From positions 1 to 43,851 of the forward strand of contig CAIJKC010000034.1 in NCBI GenBank assembly GCA_903821145.1: 43,851 nucleotides of DNA, read 5' to 3'. The stretch comes from an uncultured Actinomycetes bacterium (GTDB lineage: Bacteria > Actinomycetota > Actinomycetes > Nanopelagicales > Nanopelagicaceae). Under the pieces are notes generated by a model. That model ran no database searches. It was not told where the DNA came from and was given only the letters and a program-made list of their open reading frames with translations. Both the position numbers and the translations under genes were made by a program. Positions 36,017-41,357 of this stretch are shown piece by piece; within the stretch, counting starts at the first letter, position 1; the number at the start of each line of letters is the position of its first letter.

Positions 36017-36046
36017 TTGTCCAGTTTGGGTGGTTCGGGCTACCCT
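36017..36046 (+). promoter_or_regulatory. Putative livK promoter
   Basis: TTGTCC (36017-36022) and TACCCT (36041-36046) are 18 nt apart. The predicted start near 36053 leaves a leader of about 42 nt that keeps the Shine-Dalgarno AAAGG (36085-36089). An inverted repeat GGGTGG/CTACCC (36028-36033 and 36040-36045) overlaps the spacer and -10 and could be an operator. Confidence 0.5.
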
Positions 36047-36094
36047 TCTCTCCTCCCTGTCCCGGGAAACAACAGGTTAGTAAGAAAGGTTTAC

Positions 36095-37255
36095 ATGAAT
36101 AAGAATTCAACTCGCGTTCTTGGCGCTGCTGCAGCGGCGTTCCTAGCTCTAGGAACATTGACTGCAACTTCTGCTCACGCGGCAACAACAGTAACAATCG
36201 CATTCCAGGGTCCATTGACTGGCGATGCAGCACAGGCTGGTCAAGATGAACTTGCAGGCTTTAAATATGCTCTTGCTGTTTACAATGCAAGCAAGCCAGC
36301 TGTAAAGGTCAACATGATTCAGGTTGACGATCAGGGTTCAGGATCTGTGGCAGCAACAGTTGCTCCAGGTGTTGCTAAGAATAAGGCAGTTATCGGCCTC
36401 GTCGGTTCTGCTTATTCAGGTGCTTCTGCAAACTCATTCCCTTCATACATCGCTGCTGGCCTCACTATGGTCTCGCCTTCAGCTTCACGCGTAACCCTCA
36501 CAACACCACAGGCTCCTGATTTTGGTGGCCCAGTGTTCCACCGCGTTGTTGGTAACGACAGCGTCCAGGGTCCAGCTCTTGCTCGTTACGCAACAAAGGG
36601 TGTAACTGCACCTGCTGTTTACTTGGTAGATGACCAATCTCCTTACGGTGCTGGTCTCGCTCAGTACACAGCTCCTGGCCTTACTAAGGTGAAGGCAACA
36701 ACTGTCGGAACAGATCACATCCTTCCAACAACAGGTACAGACTGGTCTGCAACAACTGCAAAGGTTCTTGCATCAAAGGCTAATGTCGTTATCTACTGTG
36801 GTTACGATGTAGATGCTGGCGCATTCGTTAAGTCACTTCGTGACGGCGGATACACAGGTGTCTTCGCATCAGGCGATGGATCAGCTACTGCTTCATTCGC
36901 TAAGGCTGCTGGAAACGCTGCTGCAAAGGATGCTCGTTTGACCGAAGGTGACACACCTTTCGATAACGTCGCAACTGCTGCTCAGAAGAAGGCTTTCACA
37001 GCTGCAAGCGGAGTTAAGGTTGCTGGCGGATACGTCACCAACACAATCAACGCTTTGAACGTATTCCTTACTTGCATCAAGCAGGGTAAGACAACACGTG
37101 CTGCAATCGCTACTTGCGTTTCAACAGGCAAGTTCCCTAACTTCACAGGTGGAACCTTCTCCTTTGAAGCATGGGGCGATGTCAAGGGTGGAGCGCCAAT
37201 CGGTGCGTACAAGGTTGACGCTACTGGCGCCATCATTTACGTAGGCCAGGCATAA
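36095..37255 (+). CDS. livK: Branched-chain amino acid ABC transporter, substrate-binding protein
   Basis: This 386-residue extracytoplasmic binding protein of the LivJ/LivK (periplasmic-binding type I) family delivers substrate to the LivHMGF permease encoded downstream. It has a signal peptide with hydrophobic Ala/Leu core and a cleavage site after SAHA (about residue 29). No lipobox cysteine is present, which is unusual for a monoderm binding protein. The mature part starts TVTIAFQGPLTGD, typical for the family, with VDDQGSGS and GLVGSAYSG. The ATG at 36095 has AAAGG 5 nt upstream; in-frame upstream codons would not give a signal peptide. Codon choice (many GCT, ACA, AAG) suggests high expression. 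The exact substrate is not certain. Confidence 0.93.
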   Translation: MNKNSTRVLGAAAAAFLALGTLTATSAHAATTVTIAFQGPLTGDAAQAGQDELAGFKYALAVYNASKPAVKVNMIQVDDQGSGSVAATVAPGVAKNKAVIGLVGSAYSGASANSFPSYIAAGLTMVSPSASRVTLTTPQAPDFGGPVFHRVVGNDSVQGPALARYATKGVTAPAVYLVDDQSPYGAGLAQYTAPGLTKVKATTVGTDHILPTTGTDWSATTAKVLASKANVVIYCGYDVDAGAFVKSLRDGGYTGVFASGDGSATASFAKAAGNAAAKDARLTEGDTPFDNVATAAQKKAFTAASGVKVAGGYVTNTINALNVFLTCIKQGKTTRAAIATCVSTGKFPNFTGGTFSFEAWGDVKGGAPIGAYKVDATGAIIYVGQA

Positions 37256-37300
37256 CCAACCAAAACTTGGGAGGGTAGGCCTTCCTAGGTTCTGAAAGTC

Positions 37301-37341
37301 GTGAAGTGCCTGCGGAGAGATCCGTAGGCACTTCACTTATT
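37301..37341 (+). terminator. Strong hairpin between livK and livH
   Basis: Arms 37301-37316 and 37321-37336 form a 16-bp stem (one G-T wobble) with loop GAGA, followed by TTATT. It lies 46 nt after the livK stop. It is either the livK terminator or a partial one that lowers permease expression relative to the binding protein and protects livK mRNA. Confidence 0.85.
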
Positions 37342-37370
37342 TACTCGTGATGTTATGTAGTATCTGCTCC

Positions 37371-37399
37371 TTGGGCACACATCCTTTGTTCGATAGGAA
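37371..37399 (+). promoter_or_regulatory. Possible livH promoter
   Basis: TTGGGC (37371-37376) and TAGGAA (37394-37399) are 17 nt apart, upstream of livH. The second box lacks the final T of TAnnnT. AGGGAG (37402-37407) lies 3 nt before the ATG. A start near 37406 would cut into that site, so the real start may lie elsewhere. Confidence 0.3.
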
Positions 37400-37410
37400 A
37401 TAGGGAGAAA

Positions 37411-38364
37411 ATGAATTTTTCCGTTCTGACCAGCCAATTCTGGTCGCTCTGTTTGAGCGGTCTGAGTTTGGGATTGATCTACGTACTGATCTCCCTTGGT
37501 TACACCATGGTCTATGGCGTACTGCGCCTTATTAACTTTGCCAACTCCGAAATTTTCATGGTTGGAACTTTTGCAACAGTTTGGGTTGAGACTGGCCTTA
37601 CCGGCCACACCTCGAATTCGAATCCACTTCACGGGTTCCAATTGGTTTATACATTGCTCTTTGCCCTCGTTGTCTCGATGCTCGCATCTGGGCTGACCGC
37701 CATCGCAGTTGAATTCCTGGCTTATCGCAGATTACGTGCAAGAGGAACAAATCGATTGGCAAGCTTGATCTCTGCGATCGGAATGTCGATCATTTTGAGC
37801 GAAAGCGCCCGTATCTTGACGCATTCTCGCCCTCAGGCAAGTCCACGTTTGATGGAGAAGACTTCCTTTGGCCATATCGCTGGTGCAAATTTCCGTATTG
37901 ATACTGTGCTGGTGGTCATCTCTGCTCTACTTATGTTCTTTGCTCTAGACCGATTCGTTAATAAGAGTCGTCTTGGCAAGGCAATTCGCGCAGTGTCGAT
38001 GTCGGAAGAGAATGCCAAGCTCATGGGCATCAACCTCAATCGCGTGATCTCCGTAACCTTCCTCATCGGTGGACTTATGACCGGAGCAGCAGCTTTCTTC
38101 TTCATGACTGTCTATGAGACGACCAAGTTCAACGTTGGCTTCAACTTAGGACTCGCCGCATTCACCGCTGCCGTTCTTGGTGGAATCGGTAATCTGCGAG
38201 GCGCATTCTTCGGTGGCATCGCACTTGGACTGCTTGAGACGATGTCTGCAGCGGTCCTTGGTAGCCAATGGAAGTCAGTGACAGTTTTTGTGGTCTTAGT
38301 ACTTGTCCTATTAGTTCGACCAAATGGAATATTTGGCGAAGCGATCCAGCAGACGAGGGTCTAA
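37411..38364 (+). CDS. livH: Branched-chain amino acid ABC transporter permease LivH
   Basis: LivH is one of two membrane subunits of the LIV-type importer. The 317-residue protein has about eight hydrophobic helices and the family segments LSLGLIYVLISLGYTMVYGVLRLINFANSE at the N-terminus (in pieces) and VSMSEENAKLMGINLNRVI, the cytoplasmic loop that contacts the ATPases. GLAAFTAAVLGGIGN and GALLE-type segments follow near the C-terminus. The ATG has AGGGAG 3 nt upstream. It is separated from livK by a strong hairpin but followed by livM after 2 nt. Confidence 0.95.
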   Translation: MNFSVLTSQFWSLCLSGLSLGLIYVLISLGYTMVYGVLRLINFANSEIFMVGTFATVWVETGLTGHTSNSNPLHGFQLVYTLLFALVVSMLASGLTAIAVEFLAYRRLRARGTNRLASLISAIGMSIILSESARILTHSRPQASPRLMEKTSFGHIAGANFRIDTVLVVISALLMFFALDRFVNKSRLGKAIRAVSMSEENAKLMGINLNRVISVTFLIGGLMTGAAAFFFMTVYETTKFNVGFNLGLAAFTAAVLGGIGNLRGAFFGGIALGLLETMSAAVLGSQWKSVTVFVVLVLVLLVRPNGIFGEAIQQTRV

Positions 38365-38366
38365 TC

Positions 38367-39416
38367 ATGAAACTCACTGATATTAATCTTCGTGATAAGG
38401 GCGCAGCGATCTGGGAAGGTTGGGATCGCCCACGACGCACTATCTTCGTCATAGCCCTTATAGCTTTGGTGGGAATCATGCCGTTTGCGGGCAACTTCTC
38501 CTTCACAAGCATTCTCGATACTCCGATCTCCTCCTACCAAGATGTCCTGGTCTATCCAATCGGGATGTTCGTACTCATGGGCCTTGGGCTCAATATTGTT
38601 GTGGGTAAGAGCGGACTGCTCGATCTGGGTTACGTAGCCTTCTTCGCTATCGGCGCCTATACGATGGCGATTCTTTCAACTCGAACGCACCTTAATGCGT
38701 GGGAGATCCTTCCAATCGGAATGGGTCTTGCAATGCTCTCTGGCGTCTTGCTTGGTCTTCCAACCTTACGTCTGCGCGGTGATTACCTTGCGATTGTGAC
38801 ACTTGGCTTTGGTGAGATCGTCCGTATCGTCACTCTTAATATTTCAGTTACTGGTGGAACAAATGGAATCGCTCGAATCCCTAATCCACCTGCGATTGGG
38901 CCATTGAAGTTTGGCTTGATGAATTCCGTGAACTTCTTCTGGTTGGTCTTTGCAATGATCCTTCTCGTTATTTGGATGATCCGTCGACTCTCTGTTCGTC
39001 GTCCAGGCCGCGCCTGGGAGGCGATCCGCCAGGACGAAGACGTAGCCATGCTTATGGGTGTTCCTACTCTTCGCTACAAGATTTGGTCCTTTAGCATCGG
39101 CGCCGCTGTCGGTGGGGCTGCCGGTGTTATCTATGCTTCCAAGGTCATGGTTATTGCGCCGCAGATGTTCACCTTCAACGTTTCTGTGCTCATCCTTTCC
39201 TGTATCGTCTTTGGCGGTATGGGAAATATGTGGGGAGTTGTCTTCGGGGGAGTGATCTTGGCTTATCTGCCAGAGCGAATCCGCTTCATCACGGATGCCC
39301 GCCAGCTCGTCTATGGCATCGTGCTCGTTGTTATTATGAACGTGCGACCAGATGGGCTCTTGCCACGCAAGAAGCGAGAGAAGATCAAGGCAAAGACGGG
39401 AGCCAAGAATGTCTAA
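38367..39416 (+). CDS. livM: Branched-chain amino acid ABC transporter permease LivM
   Basis: LivM is the second membrane subunit. The 349-residue protein carries a hydrophilic N-terminus, then about nine hydrophobic segments. Family motifs are GLNIVVGKSGLLDLGYVAFFAIGAY (in pieces), LRLRGDYLAIVTLGFGEIVR, the coupling loop GRAWEAIRQDEDVAMLMG, and FGGMGNMWG. The ATG at 38367 follows the livH stop by 2 nt and has GAGGG upstream; an in-frame ATG inside livH is rejected because it adds a non-homologous tail. The C-terminus is Lys-rich. It overlaps livG by 8 nt. Confidence 0.95.
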   Translation: MKLTDINLRDKGAAIWEGWDRPRRTIFVIALIALVGIMPFAGNFSFTSILDTPISSYQDVLVYPIGMFVLMGLGLNIVVGKSGLLDLGYVAFFAIGAYTMAILSTRTHLNAWEILPIGMGLAMLSGVLLGLPTLRLRGDYLAIVTLGFGEIVRIVTLNISVTGGTNGIARIPNPPAIGPLKFGLMNSVNFFWLVFAMILLVIWMIRRLSVRRPGRAWEAIRQDEDVAMLMGVPTLRYKIWSFSIGAAVGGAAGVIYASKVMVIAPQMFTFNVSVLILSCIVFGGMGNMWGVVFGGVILAYLPERIRFITDARQLVYGIVLVVIMNVRPDGLLPRKKREKIKAKTGAKNV

Positions 39417-40194
39417 TAATTCTGAACTTGTTCTCGAACTCGACAATGTTGTTATGCAATTTGGAGGCGTTCGCGCACTCGATACCGTCAATCTCTCAGT
39501 CAAAAAAGGCGAGATCTGCGCCCTTATCGGTCCAAACGGTGCTGGCAAGACGACAGTCTTTAACGTAATCACTGGGGTTTACGCGGTAACAGAAGGCGAG
39601 ATCCGCTTCAACGGTCTAAACCTTGCTGGCAAAAAGCGCAACAAGATTACCCAGATGGGTATTGCCCGTACTTTCCAGAACGTGCGCCTCTTTGGTGATA
39701 TGACTGCGCTTGAGAATGTTATTACAGCAACCGATGTTCACAAGAAGTCCGGATTGGTGGGAGCACTCTTTGGCTCACCTAAGTCGCGTAGAGAAGAGAG
39801 AGAGTCGGCGGCCAAGGCCCATGAACTCTTAGCCTTCCTAGGCATTGATCACCGTGCAGATCAACTTGCACGCAATCTGCCTTATGGTGATCAACGCAGA
39901 CTTGAGATCGCCCGTGCCCTGGGAACAAATCCTCAACTTCTTCTTCTTGATGAGCCTGCTGCGGGATTCAACCCTGCAGAGAAAGTGGCACTCGCCGCAG
40001 ATATCAAGCGAATTCGTGATGCTGGATACACCGTTCTCCTGATCGAACACGATATGTCCCTCATCATGGGTATTTCAGATCGTGTGATTGTGCTCGACTT
40101 TGGTAAAAAGATTGCTGATGATCTGCCAAGCGTTGTTCAAAATGATCCAAAGGTTATTGAAGCCTATTTAGGAGTGCCCACCGATGCGTCTTGA
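39409..40194 (+). CDS. livG: Branched-chain amino acid ABC transporter ATPase LivG
   Basis: LivG is one of two cytoplasmic ATPases that power the importer. The 261-residue protein has Walker A GPNGAGKTT, the Q-loop region IARTFQNVRLF, a LivG-type signature LPYGDQRRLEIARAL in place of LSGGQ, Walker B LLLLDEPAAG and the switch His in LLIEHDMSL. The ATG at 39409 overlaps livM by 8 nt and follows GGGAG at suitable spacing. The next gene, livF, overlaps it by 11 nt. Confidence 0.96.
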   Translation: MSNNSELVLELDNVVMQFGGVRALDTVNLSVKKGEICALIGPNGAGKTTVFNVITGVYAVTEGEIRFNGLNLAGKKRNKITQMGIARTFQNVRLFGDMTALENVITATDVHKKSGLVGALFGSPKSRREERESAAKAHELLAFLGIDHRADQLARNLPYGDQRRLEIARALGTNPQLLLLDEPAAGFNPAEKVALAADIKRIRDAGYTVLLIEHDMSLIMGISDRVIVLDFGKKIADDLPSVVQNDPKVIEAYLGVPTDAS

Positions 40195-40906
40195 AATTAA
40201 AGATCTTCACGTCTTTTACGGCAAGATTGAAGCCATCAAGGGAATTAGCGTTGTCGTCAACCAAGGCGAGATCGTCACCCTTATCGGGGCCAATGGTGCT
40301 GGCAAGACGACGACCCTTAAGACGATTTCAGGACTTCGCCCAGTTTCATCCGGAGCAATTCTCTTCGATGGCCAGGATATTTCTGGCATGTCAGCCCATC
40401 AACGTGTGGAGATTGGCATCTCACAGGTTCCTGAAGGACGTGGAATTTTCCCTGGCATGAGCGTTCTTGAGAACCTTGAGATCGGCAAATATTTCCGCAA
40501 GGATCGCAAATCAGAGATGCAGGAGGATCTGGAGAAGGTCTACTCGCTCTTCCCTCGCTTGAAGGAGAGAACATCTCAGTCAGGTGGAACCCTTTCGGGA
40601 GGCGAGCAGCAGATGTTGGCAATCGGGCGAGCCTTGATGTCACGTCCTAAGGTTTTGCTTCTTGATGAACCATCGATGGGTCTAGCCCCAATGATGATCC
40701 AAAATATCTTCAACATCATCACGGAGATCAACAAGAGTCTTGGAACCACAATCCTTCTCGTTGAACAAAATGCGCAACAAGCGCTACAACGTGCTGACCG
40801 CGCCTATGTTCTTGAGACAGGTAAAGTCGTTAAAGAGGCAAAGGCCTCAGATCTTCTCAATGATCCAGCGGTTCGCGAGGCATATCTTGGAACTGGTGCT
40901 CACTAA
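40184..40906 (+). CDS. livF: Branched-chain amino acid ABC transporter ATPase LivF
   Basis: LivF is the second ATPase. The 240-residue protein carries Walker A GANGAGKTT, the Q-loop ISQVPEGRGIFPGMSVLENL (typical LivF), signature LSGGEQQMLAIGRAL, Walker B VLLLDEPSMGLAP and switch His replaced by Gln in LLVEQNAQQAL. That substitution is normal for LivF. The start overlaps livG by 11 nt with AGGAG upstream. The stop lies inside a palindrome that likely terminates the operon. Confidence 0.96.
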   Translation: MRLEIKDLHVFYGKIEAIKGISVVVNQGEIVTLIGANGAGKTTTLKTISGLRPVSSGAILFDGQDISGMSAHQRVEIGISQVPEGRGIFPGMSVLENLEIGKYFRKDRKSEMQEDLEKVYSLFPRLKERTSQSGGTLSGGEQQMLAIGRALMSRPKVLLLDEPSMGLAPMMIQNIFNIITEINKSLGTTILLVEQNAQQALQRADRAYVLETGKVVKEAKASDLLNDPAVREAYLGTGAH

Positions 40907-40916
40907 ATTTAGTGAG
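40899..40916. terminator. Perfect palindrome at the livF stop, convergent gene end
   Basis: An 18-bp perfect palindrome (CTCACTAAA then TTTAGTGAG) spans the livF stop codon and lies 6 nt from the stop of the convergent thioesterase gene. As RNA it forms a hairpin from either strand. A T-rich stretch (GATTATTT) follows only on the plus strand. It may terminate both genes. Confidence 0.5.
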
Positions 40917-40921
40917 TGAGA

Positions 40922-41329
40922 TTATTTACGTTCTGCCAAGATGAGGCAGGTGATGCGCGAGGTACATGTGCGCTCACCTGCCTCATTTGTTATAACGATC
41001 TCATAGACGCAGAGCGTCTTGCCAAGGGATATGGCGGTCGCAACCCCCGTCACAAATCCTTCGGTAGCTGACTTGTGGTGGGTTGCATTGATATCGACGC
41101 CGACAATTTTGCGATCAGGGCCGGCATGAAGACTTGTTCCCACCGATCCAAGGCTCTCTGCCAAGACCACATTGGCACCGCCATGGAGGAGTCCGAAGGG
41201 TTGGGTATTACCCTCAACTGGCATGCGAGCGACGAGGCGCTGAGGAGAAGCCTCAAGGAATTCAATTCCCATCTTCTTGTCCAAGGCTCCACTGCCACGC
41301 TGACGAATAATTTCAAGATAGTCGGTCAT
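40922..41329 (-). CDS. Hotdog-fold thioesterase (PaaI family)
   Basis: The 135-residue protein is a single hotdog domain of the PaaI-type acyl-CoA thioesterase family. It has the characteristic GLLHGGANVVLAES, in which the HGG segment and following acid form the active site, then VGVDINATHHKSATEG and CTSRITCLIL. The natural acyl-CoA substrate cannot be read. The ATG at 41329 is preferred over a TTG at 41353 because a TAGACT box ends 7 nt upstream of it. The TTG would place coding sequence through both promoter boxes. It is divergent from polA, and a small thioesterase next to polA is seen in other actinobacteria. Confidence 0.87.
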   Translation of the reverse strand: MTDYLEIIRQRGSGALDKKMGIEFLEASPQRLVARMPVEGNTQPFGLLHGGANVVLAESLGSVGTSLHAGPDRKIVGVDINATHHKSATEGFVTGVATAISLGKTLCVYEIVITNEAGERTCTSRITCLILAERK

Positions 41330-41336
41330 GAGGGTA

Positions 41337-41342
41337 AGTCTA
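41337..41342 (-). promoter_or_regulatory. Putative leaderless -10 box of the thioesterase gene
   Basis: On the minus strand TAGACT ends 7 nt before the ATG at 41329. It is the mirror copy of the polA box, two bases away. No Shine-Dalgarno is present. Confidence 0.6.
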
Positions 41343-41344
41343 AC

Positions 41345-41350
41345 TAGACT
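41345..41350 (+). promoter_or_regulatory. Putative leaderless -10 box of polA
   Basis: TAGACT ends 7 nt before the polA GTG at 41358, with no Shine-Dalgarno between. With the minus-strand copy it forms an inverted repeat AGTCTA-AC-TAGACT (41337-41350). Confidence 0.6.
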
Positions 41351-41357
41351 CAACCTC

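Noticed and set aside
35915-36094. ANTAR-target double hairpin before livK, given the adjacent ANTAR regulator
   Set aside because: One hairpin with a six-base loop (TTCGGG) exists but loop base 1 is not A, no proper partner hairpin is found, and it overlaps the proposed promoter.
35996-36094. In-frame N-terminal extension of livK
   Set aside because: The added residues are unlike any signal peptide, and a clear Shine-Dalgarno plus signal sequence support the ATG at 36095.
38268-38366. In-frame N-terminal extension of livM inside livH
   Set aside because: It would overlap livH by about 97 nt with no homologous sequence; the ATG at 38367 has a Shine-Dalgarno.
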